Assembly: GCA_017479385.1 (NCBI GenBank)
Contig: JAFVCE010000002.1
Coordinates: 23,379-87,378, forward strand
Direction: 5' to 3'
Length of the DNA: 64,000 bases
From: Bacteroidales bacterium
GTDB lineage: Bacteria > Bacteroidota > Bacteroidia > Bacteroidales > P3
This document shows, one piece after another, positions 1 to 7,992 of this stretch. A model generated the notes under the pieces. The model was not told the DNA's origin and ran no database searches. It saw nothing but the letters and a program-made list of their open reading frames with translations. The translations under genes and the position numbers were made by a program. Position 1 is the stretch's first letter, and every line of letters starts with the position of its first letter.

Positions 1-94
1 CACCCTCAACGCCGCCCTCGGGCCCCAGTTCACCGTCGAGGGCTACAACCTCTTGGTCTACCAAACCCACGACACAAAAGAGGCTGCTAAATAG
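1..94 (+). CDS. C-terminal end of an unidentified protein (partial)
   Basis: An open frame enters from the left edge and ends at a TAG at 92-94, giving 30 residues that finish in DTKEAAK. The fragment is too short to assign a family. It is followed within ten bases by an 11-bp-phased repeat and lies convergent to the ABC transporter genes on the minus strand. I infer it is coding from the uninterrupted frame and neighbour-like codon choice; the start and function lie outside the window. Confidence 0.5.
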   Translation, partial: TLNAALGPQFTVEGYNLLVYQTHDTKEAAK

Positions 95-102
95 CTCAAA
101 AA

Positions 103-179
103 CAGGGTCAAAGAGGGGTTAAAGAGGGGTTAAGGTCGTATTGAGGTCGAACAAGCCTTGATAGTCAAGCATTTAGCAG
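103..179 (+). repeat. 11-bp-phased repeat, locus 1 (sub-type A)
   Basis: Seven successive 11-base units run in phase: cagggtcaaag, aggggttaaag, aggggttaagg, tcgtattgagg, tcgaacaagcc, ttgatagtcaa, gcatttagcag. Most carry a T-pyrimidine-purine-A core at the same phase. About 55 bases are nearly identical to the locus at 7136. It lies just 3' of a gene end. The remaining bases to the ABC gene (180-264) show nothing further that I recognise. Confidence 0.75.
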
Positions 180-264
180 TGCCAAAAAAGCCTACTCGGG
201 GCGGCCTTCCAGGCAGCCCAATACCGTCCATAAAGGCTCGAAAGTCCGGCCGTGCCGGCACCTC

Positions 265-1008
265 TCAATGCAAAAACCTGATATATCCCCCGTCGACGCT
301 GGCGCTCACCCCAAACACGCGCTCTATGTTCTCGGGCGTCAACCCCTCGCACGTAGGCCCGTGGTAGACCACCCCACCCTGGCCTATCAGTATCAGGCTG
401 GGGCAATAGCGGAGCGCCAAATTCAGGTCGTGAAGAACGATGAGTATGGTCTTCCCCTCTACCCCACCCAAGAGGTCCATAATGCCAAACTGGTGCTGCA
501 CGTCGAGGTTCGAGACAGGTTCGTCGAGCAACATGACGGGCGTTTGCTGTGCAATGGCACGGGCCAGCATGACGCGTTGCAGCTCGCCGCCGCTAATCTC
601 GTCGAGCTTGGCCAAACGCAGGTGCCATGTGCCGGTTTGGCGCATGGCCTGCTCGACTATGTCCCAGTCGGCCTGCGACTCGTTTTCGAGCCTGCGTTGG
701 TAGGGGTTGCGGCCCATGAGCACGGTTTCGAAAGCCGAGAACTCGAAGTCGGTTTGCGGGTGCTGCTGAACGTAGGCCACCAATTGCGCCATAGGACGAG
801 CAGCGAGCGTGGCCACATCGTGGCCACCAACCAGCACCTGGCCGCCCAGAGGCCTCATCAGCCCACCCACACAGCGCAGCAGCGTGGTCTTGCCGCAGCC
901 GTTGGCACCCATCACAGCGCAGAACGAGCCGCGCTCGAGGGCGAGGCTTATGTGGCTGAGCACGGTGCGGTGGCCGTAGCCGAGTGTGAGGTCGCAAAGC
1001 TTAATCAT
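265..1008 (-). CDS. ABC transporter ATP-binding protein, FecE/BtuD type
   Basis: ATPase subunit (247 aa) of an importer for ferric siderophore, haem or cobalamin. Visible motifs are Walker A GANGCGKT (residues 34-41), Q-loop Q81-Q82, an ISGGE signature (138-142), Walker B VMLLDEP (158-164) and H-loop His193. The frame stays open another 53 codons upstream, but the start at 1008 is preferred because it places the first strand of the fold at residue 3 and leaves 13 bp after the permease gene; the extension would overlap the permease. It is the last gene of a dapB-permease-ATPase run. The substrate cannot be read from the sequence and no binding protein gene is nearby. Confidence 0.9.
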   Translation of the reverse strand: MIKLCDLTLGYGHRTVLSHISLALERGSFCAVMGANGCGKTTLLRCVGGLMRPLGGQVLVGGHDVATLAARPMAQLVAYVQQHPQTDFEFSAFETVLMGRNPYQRRLENESQADWDIVEQAMRQTGTWHLRLAKLDEISGGELQRVMLARAIAQQTPVMLLDEPVSNLDVQHQFGIMDLLGGVEGKTILIVLHDLNLALRYCPSLILIGQGGVVYHGPTCEGLTPENIERVFGVSASVDGGYIRFLH

Positions 1009-1021
1009 GGGCAGGCGTGGG

Positions 1022-1999
1022 TTAATAGGATTTCTTGTTACGATAAAGCAGGTAGATAAACAGCGGTGCGCCGACGATGGCGGTAATGCTACCCACGGGC
1101 AACTCGGCCGGTTGGAGGAGGGTGCGCGAGGCGGTGTCGCACAGCAGCATGAAGAGCGCGCCGCCAATGAGCGAGCAGGGCACCACGCGGCGGTTGTCGG
1201 GTCCGCACACCAGCCTCATGCAGTGGGGCACAATGAGGCCCACAAAGCCTATCACGCCGCACGAGCTGACGGCAAAAGCCACCATCAGCGTGGTAGCCAA
1301 CAGCAGCAAACGCTTTACGCGCTCGACCTCGACGCCGAGGCTGCGAGCCGTCTCGCTGCCAGCCAGCAGCAGGTTGAGGTCTTTGGCCAGATAGATAACC
1401 ACAAACGAGCCCGCCAACACCACCGGCAGCAGCAGCGCCACGTCGAACCACGACGATGAGGAGAAGCTGCCCATGGTCCAGAACACGATGCGCTCCATCT
1501 TGTCTTGGTGCAACACCATGAGGAAGGTAACCACGGCGCTGAGCAGCAGCGTGAGGCACACGCCGGTGAGGAGCAGGGTCGAGGTGTGGAGGCGGTTGCC
1601 GATGGCGGCCACGCGGTAGATGAGCCACACGGTGGCCAAAGCCGAGAGCAAGGCGGCGGCACCAATGCCCCAAGTGCTGTTTTCGAGCCCGGCCACGATG
1701 GCCACAGCGGCACCGAGCGAGGCACCACTCGAAACACCCAGCACGTAGGGGTCGGTCAGCGGATTGCGAAACACCGACTGGTAGGCCGCGCCACTCACCG
1801 AGAGGGCTGCGCCGACGAGTATGGCCGTCACTATGCGCGGCAAGCGCAGGTTGACGAAGATGTCGCTCGACAGCAGGTCGGCAGGGGCAATCTTCACCAC
1901 CCCAGCCAGCGAACTCCACACCACGGCAGCCACCAGCAGCACCGAGAGCAGTGCTGGCAACCAAGCGTAGGGGCGCGATGTGCGAGTTGTTGGGGTCAT
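1022..1999 (-). CDS. FecCD-family ABC transporter permease
   Basis: Integral membrane permease (325 aa) that pairs with the adjacent ATPase to import an iron chelate or cobalamin. The FecCD/BtuC hallmarks are clear: RLPRIVTAILVGAALSVSG followed by the NPLTDPYVLG segment and GASLGA near residues 52-95, then a series of hydrophobic helices consistent with the usual ten. The start at 1999 gives the normal family length. Only 26 bp separate it from dapB upstream, so the three genes may share the promoter at 2788-2818. The periplasmic binding protein and outer-membrane receptor are not in the visible neighbourhood. Confidence 0.9.
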   Translation of the reverse strand: MTPTTRTSRPYAWLPALLSVLLVAAVVWSSLAGVVKIAPADLLSSDIFVNLRLPRIVTAILVGAALSVSGAAYQSVFRNPLTDPYVLGVSSGASLGAAVAIVAGLENSTWGIGAAALLSALATVWLIYRVAAIGNRLHTSTLLLTGVCLTLLLSAVVTFLMVLHQDKMERIVFWTMGSFSSSSWFDVALLLPVVLAGSFVVIYLAKDLNLLLAGSETARSLGVEVERVKRLLLLATTLMVAFAVSSCGVIGFVGLIVPHCMRLVCGPDNRRVVPCSLIGGALFMLLCDTASRTLLQPAELPVGSITAIVGAPLFIYLLYRNKKSY

Positions 2000-2025
2000 G
2001 ACGAGCGGGGTTGTTTATTCGTTAT

Positions 2026-2748
2026 CTAAGATTGAAGCATATCGTGCATAGTGAAGAAACCCTTGCGCGGCAGCAGGAATTCGGCGGCCAGTATGGCGCC
2101 GGCCGCCAGGCCGGCGCGCGAGTGGGCCTCGTGGCGCAGGGTGATGGTATCGGCCGGCGAGGTATAGGTAACCTCGTGTATTCCAGCCACTTCGCCCTCG
2201 CGAATGGAGCGAATGCGCAACACGTCGGGCGACAGGGGCGAGCCGTCGTCGAGCGCCCACGACGACTTGGCGCCCGAGCGGTTCAAGATGTCGCTGGCCA
2301 AGCTGATGGCCGTGCCGCTCGGAGCATCGAGTTTATGGATGTGGTGGGTCTCGCTAATAGCCACGTCGTAGCCACCAATGCGCTCCATGAGCTCGGCCAA
2401 GCGGCGGTTGAGCTCGAACACCACATTCATACCCATACTGAAATTCGAAGCCACAAAAAGCGACTTGCCATGTTCGCGGCAGCGCGAAGCCACTTCGGGC
2501 AGGTGGTCGTACCAACCCGTGGTGCCCACCACAGCCGGTAGGTCGAGGGCGAAACACTCGTCTATGTTGGCCAGCACCTCGTTGGGGAGCGAAAAGTCGA
2601 TGGCTACGTCGCACTCGGCCACCTCGTTGCGCAGGGCGGCCCAGTCGTCGCGACAGTCGACCACGGCGGCCACCTTGTGGCCTCGAGCCTCGGCGGCGGC
2701 AGCCACCTCGTGGCCCATACGCCCGTATCCAAGCAATGCTATCTTCAT
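2026..2748 (-). CDS. dapB: 4-hydroxy-tetrahydrodipicolinate reductase
   Basis: Cytoplasmic NAD(P)H-dependent reductase of the lysine/diaminopimelate pathway, 240 aa. The N-terminus has the Rossmann motif GYGRMG, and the catalytic stretch HHIHKLDAPSGTA is the DapB signature with its substrate-binding Lys and Ser-Gly-Thr. The frame has an upstream ATG giving six more residues (2766); the start at 2748 is chosen because MKIALLGYG puts the nucleotide-binding strand at the family's usual position. A perfect Bacteroidota promoter lies 40 bp upstream. Downstream it runs into the FecCD transporter genes, an unrelated partner. Confidence 0.95.
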   Translation of the reverse strand: MKIALLGYGRMGHEVAAAAEARGHKVAAVVDCRDDWAALRNEVAECDVAIDFSLPNEVLANIDECFALDLPAVVGTTGWYDHLPEVASRCREHGKSLFVASNFSMGMNVVFELNRRLAELMERIGGYDVAISETHHIHKLDAPSGTAISLASDILNRSGAKSSWALDDGSPLSPDVLRIRSIREGEVAGIHEVTYTSPADTITLRHEAHSRAGLAAGAILAAEFLLPRKGFFTMHDMLQS

Positions 2749-2787
2749 AATATATTCAACTTCCAAAAAAGTTCAAAAAACAAAATG

Positions 2788-2818
2788 CAAAGGTACGAAA
2801 AAAAATCCAAACCTCAAA
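2788..2818 (-). promoter_or_regulatory. Bacteroidota promoter for dapB
   Basis: On the minus strand a -33 TTTG (2815-2818) and a -7 TACCTTTG (2788-2795) are separated by exactly 19 bases, the Bacteroidota sigma-ABfr consensus. Transcription would begin about 30 bases upstream of the dapB ATG. Confidence 0.8.
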
Positions 2819-2945
2819 AAAAACAAATAAACACCCCCTTCTGGGGCAGAAATGTATCGGGCGCAACAAACAAACAATCAAACTGTTAAACCATGAGACA
2901 CACTTTTTCGTCAAAAAACTTTTTCCATAATTGAGAATAATTTAT

Positions 2946-2953
2946 TATCTTTG
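2946..2953 (+). promoter_or_regulatory. -7 box upstream of the zapA operon
   Basis: TATCTTTG matches TAnnTTTG and lies 34 bases before the ATG at 2988 in an AT-rich divergent spacer. The expected -33 position reads TTCC rather than TTTG, so only the -7 element is convincing. Confidence 0.6.
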
Positions 2954-2987
2954 CAGACGCTTTTTATAATGTAATGCAGCAAAACCG

Positions 2988-3281
2988 ATGCTCGACCACG
3001 AAAGCACACTGGCCTCAATCGAAGCCAAACTACGCCAACTTGGCGACCAAGCCGCCCTCGACGGCAACACCGCAGCCGAAGCCCGCGACGCTCGCATTGC
3101 GCTCGAAAATACAATAAACGAACAAAACATAACAATAAACAACCTAAAAGAAGAAAACAAATTATTAAAACAACAATGTGACGAATCGGCCCGCAGGGGC
3201 GACACCGCAGATATAAAACTCAGGATCAACCAGTTGATACGTATTATAGACAACAGTTTGAACGAGCTGGAACAAGACTAA
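2988..3281 (+). CDS. small coiled-coil protein upstream of ZapA
   Basis: A 97-residue acidic, heptad-rich protein with no signal peptide or membrane segment. Leu/Ile/Ala occupy regular positions from about residue 8 to 95, including the stretch INNLKEENKLLKQQ, so it is probably one long helical coiled coil. Its place one gene before zapA suggests a cell-division accessory role, possibly analogous to ZapB or a ZapA partner, but this is inference from position and shape. The start follows the -7 box at a normal distance. Confidence 0.8.
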   Translation: MLDHESTLASIEAKLRQLGDQAALDGNTAAEARDARIALENTINEQNITINNLKEENKLLKQQCDESARRGDTADIKLRINQLIRIIDNSLNELEQD

Positions 3282-3326
3282 AACACCAAAAATACGCACC
3301 CACACCAAAACCACCACAACAGAACC

Positions 3327-3620
3327 ATGGCAGAAGTCTCGACAACGGTAGGCATACTTGGCCGGAACTATAAGCTCCGCATAAGCGACGAAGAGCAGGA
3401 GAACCTGCTCCAGGCGGCAGAACTCATAGACTCGCAGGCTCGCAGTTACGGCAAGCTCTACTCATACCAAGACCATCAAGACCTGCTGGCAATGGTGGCA
3501 CTGACGCAGATAACCCAATTGGTCAAGATGCAAAACACGCTCAAAAACCGCGACGCCGAACTCGGCGCACGGCTCAAAGCCATCGACGACACACTGGACA
3601 CTATCCTGCACCGAACCTGA
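3327..3620 (+). CDS. zapA: cell division protein ZapA
   Basis: A 97-residue FtsZ-associated protein that bundles FtsZ protofilaments at the division ring. The N-terminal sheet region (VGILGRNYKLRISDEEQENL) and the following long helix with LLAMVALTQITQLV are typical of the ZapA family, and the length is normal. It sits 45 bp after the coiled-coil gene in what looks like one transcript. A 6S-like RNA fold follows immediately, an arrangement also known from gammaproteobacteria, where ssrS follows zapA. Confidence 0.88.
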   Translation: MAEVSTTVGILGRNYKLRISDEEQENLLQAAELIDSQARSYGKLYSYQDHQDLLAMVALTQITQLVKMQNTLKNRDAELGARLKAIDDTLDTILHRT

Positions 3621-3621
3621 A

Positions 3622-3730
3622 ACAGTTTGTAAACTCAACACCATTTACAAACCGAGTCTGCTCATGGGTGGGTAAGCTGTATGGCCCAGACGCCCGGCGC
3701 TCAAATCCTACCTCATCAGAGTTTACCATA
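3622..3730 (+). ncRNA. ssrS: 6S RNA candidate between zapA and rny
   Basis: This gene-free stretch folds on paper like 6S RNA. A perfect closing stem pairs GTAAACTC (3629-3636) with GAGTTTAC (3719-3726). Next comes a large, nearly unpaired bubble on both sides (about 17 and 16 bases), then a terminal arm in which GAG/CTC, GTCTG/CAGAC and GGG/CCC pair. That closing stem, open-promoter-like bubble and apical arm are the defining 6S architecture. Position after zapA fits the known synteny. No own promoter is obvious; processing from the zapA transcript is possible. A covariance-model search was not possible here. Confidence 0.6.
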
Positions 3731-3844
3731 ACTCCCGGAGGGTCGCGGTGCAGGATTAATTTTTGAAGGATAAGCCTTATACCATCGGCCAACCCCGCAG
3801 CGACACCCCGACCTCCGTCACCCAACAACCAAACACCCAACACT

Positions 3845-5386
3845 ATGGTAATTGTATATATCCTTATCGGAATCATTGTCGGAGCAGGCGTAGCAGTTTG
3901 GCTCTCGACCTCTGTGATGCGCAACAAACTACTTGCCAAAAGCCAACAAGTACTCAAAGACGCCGAAGAGAAAGGCGAAGTCATCAAGAAAGAAAAAATA
4001 CTCCAGGCCAAAGAGAAATACCTGCAAATGAAGAGCGAACACGACAAGCAGGTTAACGAACAAAACAACCGCTTGCGCGACGCCGAGCAGAAACTGAAAC
4101 AGCGCGAAAACACCCTCAACCAGAAGGTTGGCGAACTGCAGAAGAAGAATGAAGAACTGAAAGGGGTGAGCGAAAAACTCAACGGCGAGATAGAGTCGCT
4201 CCACCGCCGCCAAGCCGAGGTCGAAAAGGTCTATAAAGACAGCGTGGCCAAACTCGAACACATTGCCGGCATGACCGCCGACGAGGCCAAGCAGCAACTC
4301 ATCGAGTCGATGAAAGACGAAGCCCGCGCCGAAGCCAGCAACAGCATTATGGACATCGTCGAAGAGGCCAAAATAACAGCCAACGAACAGGCTCGCAAAA
4401 TAGTAATCCAAAGCATACAACGCACCGCCACCGAGGCCGCCATCGAGAACACGGTGAGCGTCTTCAACCTCGAAAACGAAGAGGTAAAAGGCCGCATTAT
4501 CGGCCGCGAAGGGCGCAACATACGCACCCTCGAAAGCCTCACCGGCGTCGAAATCATCATCGACGACTCGCCCGATGCCATCATCATCAGCGGCTTCGAC
4601 CCCGTGCGCCGCGAAATTGCACGCCTCTCGCTCCACAAACTGGTCACCGACGGCCGCATACACCCCGCCCGCATCGAAGAGGTGGTGGCCAAAACACGCC
4701 GCCAAATCGAACAGGAAATCAACGAGGTTGGCAAGCGCACATGCATCGACCTCGGCATTGTTAACATGAACCACGAGCTTATGCGCATGGTGGGCCGCAT
4801 GAAATACCGCTCCAGCTACGGCCAAAACCTGCTGCAACACAGCCGCGAAGTGGCCAACTTGGCCGCCACCATGGCAGCCGAACTCGGCCTCAACCCCAAG
4901 CTGGCCAAACGCGCCGGCCTGCTTCACGACATTGGCAAGGTGCCCGAAACCGACCCCGAAACCCCACACGCAATCTTCGGTATGCACCTGGCCGAGAAAT
5001 ATAAGGAACACCCCGACGTTTGCAACGCCATTGGCTCTCACCACGACGAGATAGAGATGACCAACCTCATTTCGCCCATCATCCAGGTGTGCGACGCCAT
5101 CAGCGGTGCCCGCCCCGGTGCCCGTCGCGAAGTGGTCGAGGCCTACATCAACCGCCTCAACAAGCTCGAAGAGATGGCCATGACCTACCCCGGAGTTGTC
5201 AAAACCTACGCCATCCAGGCCGGCCGCGAACTGCGCGTTATTGTGGGTGCCGACAAGATTGGCGACGTCGAGGCCACAAAGCTCAGCTACGACCTCTCGC
5301 GCCAAATCCAGAACGAGATGACCTACCCCGGCCAAATCAAGGTCACCGTCATACGCGAAACACGTGCCATCAACTACGCCAAATAA
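3845..5386 (+). CDS. rny: ribonuclease Y
   Basis: Membrane-anchored endoribonuclease (513 aa) that initiates mRNA decay. Domains in order: one N-terminal transmembrane helix (residues 2-22), a long charged coiled coil (about 30-180), a KH domain around 216-245 containing [15 protein letters not shown], and an HD phosphohydrolase domain whose metal pair is His361-Asp362 in [10 protein letters not shown]. Length is typical. The start is fixed by the membrane helix. It follows the 6S candidate and is 12 bp ahead of lgt. In Firmicutes RicT forms part of a complex that adjusts RNase Y activity; a RicT-like gene lies at 31003. Confidence 0.95.
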   Translation: MVIVYILIGIIVGAGVAVWLSTSVMRNKLLAKSQQVLKDAEEKGEVIKKEKILQAKEKYLQMKSEHDKQVNEQNNRLRDAEQKLKQRENTLNQKVGELQKKNEELKGVSEKLNGEIESLHRRQAEVEKVYKDSVAKLEHIAGMTADEAKQQLIESMKDEARAEASNSIMDIVEEAKITANEQARKIVIQSIQRTATEAAIENTVSVFNLENEEVKGRIIGREGRNIRTLESLTGVEIIIDDSPDAIIISGFDPVRREIARLSLHKLVTDGRIHPARIEEVVAKTRRQIEQEINEVGKRTCIDLGIVNMNHELMRMVGRMKYRSSYGQNLLQHSREVANLAATMAAELGLNPKLAKRAGLLHDIGKVPETDPETPHAIFGMHLAEKYKEHPDVCNAIGSHHDEIEMTNLISPIIQVCDAISGARPGARREVVEAYINRLNKLEEMAMTYPGVVKTYAIQAGRELRVIVGADKIGDVEATKLSYDLSRQIQNEMTYPGQIKVTVIRETRAINYAK

Positions 5387-5398
5387 AACAACGCCGCC

Positions 5399-6262
5399 AT
5401 GCTACCGTTAGCAATCCATTGGAATGTAGACCCCATCATCTTCCATATCGGCTCGTTCGGGCTGCGATGGTACTCGCTCGGGTTCTTGCTGGCCTTCCTG
5501 CTGGGCTACTACCTACTGGGTACCATGTTCCGACACGACAAGGTCGACACCAAGCTGCTCGACAGCCTGGTGGTATACCTCTTTCTGGCCATCCTCGTCG
5601 GCGCACGCTTGGGCCACTGCCTGTTCTACGAACCCGACTACTTCTGCACCTCCGCCCACTGGCCCGAGATTTTCTTGCCCTTCAACATCCAGACCGGCCA
5701 ATTCACCGGCTACCAAGGACTGGCCAGCCACGGCGCTGCCATTGCCATCATCATTGCCCTGTGGCTCTACAACCGGCACTACCACCTCAACATACTGTGG
5801 ATACTCGACCGCCTGGTTATCGTTGTAGCACTCGGCGGAGCCTTTATTAGGCTGGGCAACCTCTTTAACAGCGAAATCTACGGCTACGAGACCTCGCTCC
5901 CCTGGGGCTTCGTCTTCGAACGCAACGGCGAAACGGTGCCCAAACACCCGACACAACTATACGAGTCGCTGAGCTACTTCATTATCTTCGTTGTGAGCTA
6001 CATAGCCTACCGCCGCCACGACGGCAAGTTGCACAACGGCCGCCTCTTCGGGTGGTGGCTCGTGGCACTGTTCGGAATGCGCTTCCTCATCGAGTTCGTC
6101 AAAGAAGACCAAGTGGCATTCGAAGACGGCATGCTCTTCAACATGGGCCAACTGCTTAGCATTCCGTTCATTATAGGCGGACTGGCAATAGTTTGGCTAT
6201 CGAAACACAATAAATTGCCCGAAACCACGTTTACTAATAATAAAAAGCAAGACAAAAAATGA
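5399..6262 (+). CDS. lgt: prolipoprotein diacylglyceryl transferase
   Basis: Inner-membrane enzyme (287 aa) that transfers diacylglycerol from phosphatidylglycerol to the lipobox cysteine of prolipoproteins. Recognised by the N-terminal IGSFGLRWYSLGF, the SHGAAIAI region, the RLGNLFNSEIYG signature with its essential Arg and Asn, and the later HPTQLYES motif; about seven hydrophobic segments are present. Its stop overlaps the gpmA start by 4 bp (ATGA), implying translational coupling. Several lipobox proteins elsewhere in the window (10988, 20295, 32628, 55161, 62818) would be its substrates. Confidence 0.95.
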   Translation: MLPLAIHWNVDPIIFHIGSFGLRWYSLGFLLAFLLGYYLLGTMFRHDKVDTKLLDSLVVYLFLAILVGARLGHCLFYEPDYFCTSAHWPEIFLPFNIQTGQFTGYQGLASHGAAIAIIIALWLYNRHYHLNILWILDRLVIVVALGGAFIRLGNLFNSEIYGYETSLPWGFVFERNGETVPKHPTQLYESLSYFIIFVVSYIAYRRHDGKLHNGRLFGWWLVALFGMRFLIEFVKEDQVAFEDGMLFNMGQLLSIPFIIGGLAIVWLSKHNKLPETTFTNNKKQDKK

Positions 6263-7005
6263 AGACCCTCATCCTGATACGCCACGGCGAAAGCGAATGG
6301 AACAAACTGAACCTCTTTACGGGCTGGACCGACGTCGACCTGACCGAGGCCGGCGTAAAGGAGGCCTACGAGGCCGGCCTGCTGCTCAAAGCCGAAGGCT
6401 TCTGCCCCGAAATGTGCTTCACGTCGTACCTCAAACGCGCCGTGAAAACCCTCAACCAGGTGCTCGACGCCATGAATATGGACTGGCTGCCGGTGCAAAA
6501 AAGCTGGCGCCTGAACGAGAAGAGCTACGGCGCTATTCAGGGACTGAACAAGGCCGACACGGCCGCCAAATATGGCGACGAGCAGGTGCTGCTTTGGCGC
6601 CGCTCGTTCGACGTGCAGCCGCCCGCGCTGGCTATGGACGACCCCCGCAGCCCACGCCAAGACCCACGCTACAACGAGATTGACGACTCGCACATACCCC
6701 TCACCGAAAGCCTGAAAGACACCATCGAGCGCCTCCTGCCCTACTATCGCGGCACCATCCTGCCAGCTTTCGAAAAACACGACACACTGCTCGTCGTGGC
6801 CCACGGCAACTCGCTGCGCGGCATTGTCAAGGAACTGAAAGGCATGAGCAACGACGAGATCATCAAGTTCAACCTGCCCACCGCCGTGCCCTACATCTTC
6901 ACTTTCGACGACCAGATGAAGCTCGTCGGCGACCGCTTCCTCGGCGACCCCGACGCCATTGCCGCCAAAATGCAGAGCGTGGCCAACCAGGCCAAAAGGT
7001 CCTGA
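6259..7005 (+). CDS. gpmA: 2,3-bisphosphoglycerate-dependent phosphoglycerate mutase
   Basis: Glycolytic enzyme (248 aa) interconverting 3- and 2-phosphoglycerate through a phosphohistidine. The catalytic LIRHGESEWN is at residues 6-15 with His9 as the phosphorylated residue; the second histidine is His182 in VAHGNSLRG. FTGWTDVDLT and the insert PPALAMDDPR are typical of the cofactor-dependent class, and the length matches it. It overlaps lgt by 4 bp and ends just before a strong terminator, so it closes this operon. Confidence 0.95.
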   Translation: MKTLILIRHGESEWNKLNLFTGWTDVDLTEAGVKEAYEAGLLLKAEGFCPEMCFTSYLKRAVKTLNQVLDAMNMDWLPVQKSWRLNEKSYGAIQGLNKADTAAKYGDEQVLLWRRSFDVQPPALAMDDPRSPRQDPRYNEIDDSHIPLTESLKDTIERLLPYYRGTILPAFEKHDTLLVVAHGNSLRGIVKELKGMSNDEIIKFNLPTAVPYIFTFDDQMKLVGDRFLGDPDAIAAKMQSVANQAKRS

Positions 7006-7040
7006 TTTTTTCGGACAAAGAACCACAAAGTATTTTTGCC

Positions 7041-7072
7041 AGGGTCTGCAAGACACGAGTCTTACAGACCCT
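7041..7072 (+). terminator. intrinsic terminator after gpmA
   Basis: A hairpin pairs AGGGTCTG with CAGACCCT and continues inward with AAGAC/GTCTT around an ACGA loop, followed by a TTTTATT run. It lies 35 bases after the gpmA stop. Confidence 0.85.
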
Positions 7073-7135
7073 ACTTTTATTATAATAATTAGCTATCGCG
7101 AGGCCTCCTGGTGTGGGGGCCTGTCGGCACACGCT

Positions 7136-7201
7136 TCGTGTTAGGGAGGGGTTAGGGTCGTATTGAGGTCGAACAAGCATTGATATTCAAGCAGTTAGCA
7201 T
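7136..7201 (+). repeat. 11-bp-phased repeat, locus 2 (sub-type A)
   Basis: Six in-phase units: tcgtgttaggg, aggggttaggg, tcgtattgagg, tcgaacaagca, ttgatattcaa, gcagttagcat. About 55 bases match locus 1 almost exactly. It lies between the gpmA terminator and the tRNA cluster. The rest of the stretch (7073-7135 and 7202-7301) shows nothing recognisable. Confidence 0.75.
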
Positions 7202-7301
7202 CCGAGCCAAAGGCGACACCTTGTGCTGCGCTTGCAGATGGTTGGTAATCAACGACTTGGATTGTTGCGCGTTGTGGTCCGAGAGCTGTTGGTTTGGGTA
7301 G

Positions 7302-7375
7302 TGACCCTGCTGCGATTCGAACGCAGGACCTACTGCTTAGAAGGCAGTTGCTCTATCCAGCTGAGCTACGGGGCC
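7302..7375 (-). tRNA. tRNA-Arg (anticodon UCU)
   Basis: The minus strand folds as a full cloverleaf: acceptor GGCCCCG/CAGGGTC, D-arm AGCTCAGCTGGATAGAGCA, anticodon loop CTTCTAA giving TCT, and T-arm CTGCGTTCGAATCGCAG. CCA is not encoded. Pair 6-67 is a C-A mismatch, the only flaw. It is the last of three tRNAs read from one promoter. Confidence 0.93.
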
Positions 7376-7400
7376 GCGCACGGTTGTTTCTTTCCGTTTG

Positions 7401-7475
7401 TCGGGACACCCAGATTCGAACTGGGGATCTCCTGCTCCCAAAGCAGGCGCGATAACCGGACTTCGCTATATCCCG
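7401..7475 (-). tRNA. tRNA-Pro (anticodon UGG)
   Basis: Minus-strand cloverleaf with acceptor CGGGATA/TGTCCCG, a D-arm with GCGAAGTCCGGTTATCGC, anticodon loop TTTGGGA giving TGG, and a TTCGAAT T-loop. All stems pair apart from a tolerated G-U. It is the middle gene of the three-tRNA cluster. Confidence 0.95.
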
Positions 7476-7545
7476 TGTGTTTGGTTCAAAAAAAAGCTGA
7501 AAATTGAGTACATTTGCGGAGTTCAATTTTCAACTTTAGTTTTGG

Positions 7546-7633
7546 CGGAGAAGGGGGGATTCGAACCCCCGGTACCCTAATCGAGTACGACAGTTTAGCA
7601 AACTGTTGGTTTCAGCCACTCACCCACCTCTCC
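7546..7633 (-). tRNA. tRNA-Ser (anticodon GCU)
   Basis: An 88-base class II tRNA on the minus strand: acceptor GGAGAGG/CTTCTCC, anticodon stem ACAGT/ACTGT around TTGCTAA giving GCT, a long variable arm with GTACTCGATTAGGGTAC, and T-arm GGGGGTTCGAATCCCCC. It is the first gene of the cluster, directly behind a consensus promoter. Confidence 0.95.
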
Positions 7634-7693
7634 GTGAATTTAGCTCTGCGATTTCTCGGAGCGCCTGCGCGCCCCTGCGAGCGAAATCGGGTG

Positions 7694-7724
7694 CAAAGAT
7701 ACTAACTTTTTCCGACATGGCAAA
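7694..7724 (-). promoter_or_regulatory. Bacteroidota promoter for the tRNA cluster
   Basis: On the minus strand TTTG (7721-7724) and TATCTTTG (7694-7701) are spaced by exactly 19 bases, about 60 bases before tRNA-Ser. This is an unambiguous match to the Bacteroidota consensus. Confidence 0.85.
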
Positions 7725-7837
7725 ATTTTTTTTCTTTTTCGTGGCCTACAAACCTCGTTACCGTCCGGCCCCGATGTCCACAAATTGCTATTTATCAACG
7801 GTTTGCGCACACCTCCAAGTCTGCGATATTTTGAAAT

Positions 7838-7863
7838 TTTTCGTTGCCCATGGGCAACGAAAA
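7838..7863. other. 26-bp perfect palindrome in the 7634-7992 spacer
   Basis: Thirteen bases on either side of 7850/7851 are exactly complementary, centred on GTTGCCCATGGGCAAC and flanked by TTTTC and GAAAA. Either strand would give a 13-bp stem with essentially no loop, but neither has the 3' U-tract of an intrinsic terminator. It may be an operator-like site or a bidirectional transcript end. The 359-base spacer otherwise holds the tRNA promoter and the C69 terminator only. Confidence 0.6.
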
Positions 7864-7922
7864 GCCATGTTGGGGATTGAAAATCGAGCGCTAAAAAACT
7901 AAAATTGAGGCTTGTTAATAAT

Positions 7923-7955
7923 CCGCGGCGGGCGGCCAAAGGCCGCCCGCCGCGG
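7923..7955 (-). terminator. GC-rich hairpin after the C69 peptidase gene
   Basis: A 15-bp uninterrupted stem (CCGCGGCGGGCGGCC with its complement) closes an AAA loop 38 bases past the stop of the peptidase gene. The downstream side on the minus strand is ATTATTAAC rather than a clean T-run, so termination is likely but not textbook. Confidence 0.6.
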
Positions 7956-7992
7956 GTGGTGTTTGCGGACCCGAAAGAATGGCCTGCCGCGG

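Noticed and set aside
3929-5335. 468-residue minus-strand open frame opposite rny
   Set aside because: RNase Y domains and catalytic residues are explicit on the plus strand; the antisense frame is a shadow.
7838-7863. Intrinsic terminator at the 26-bp palindrome
   Set aside because: Neither strand has a T-run on the 3' side; both have A-runs there.
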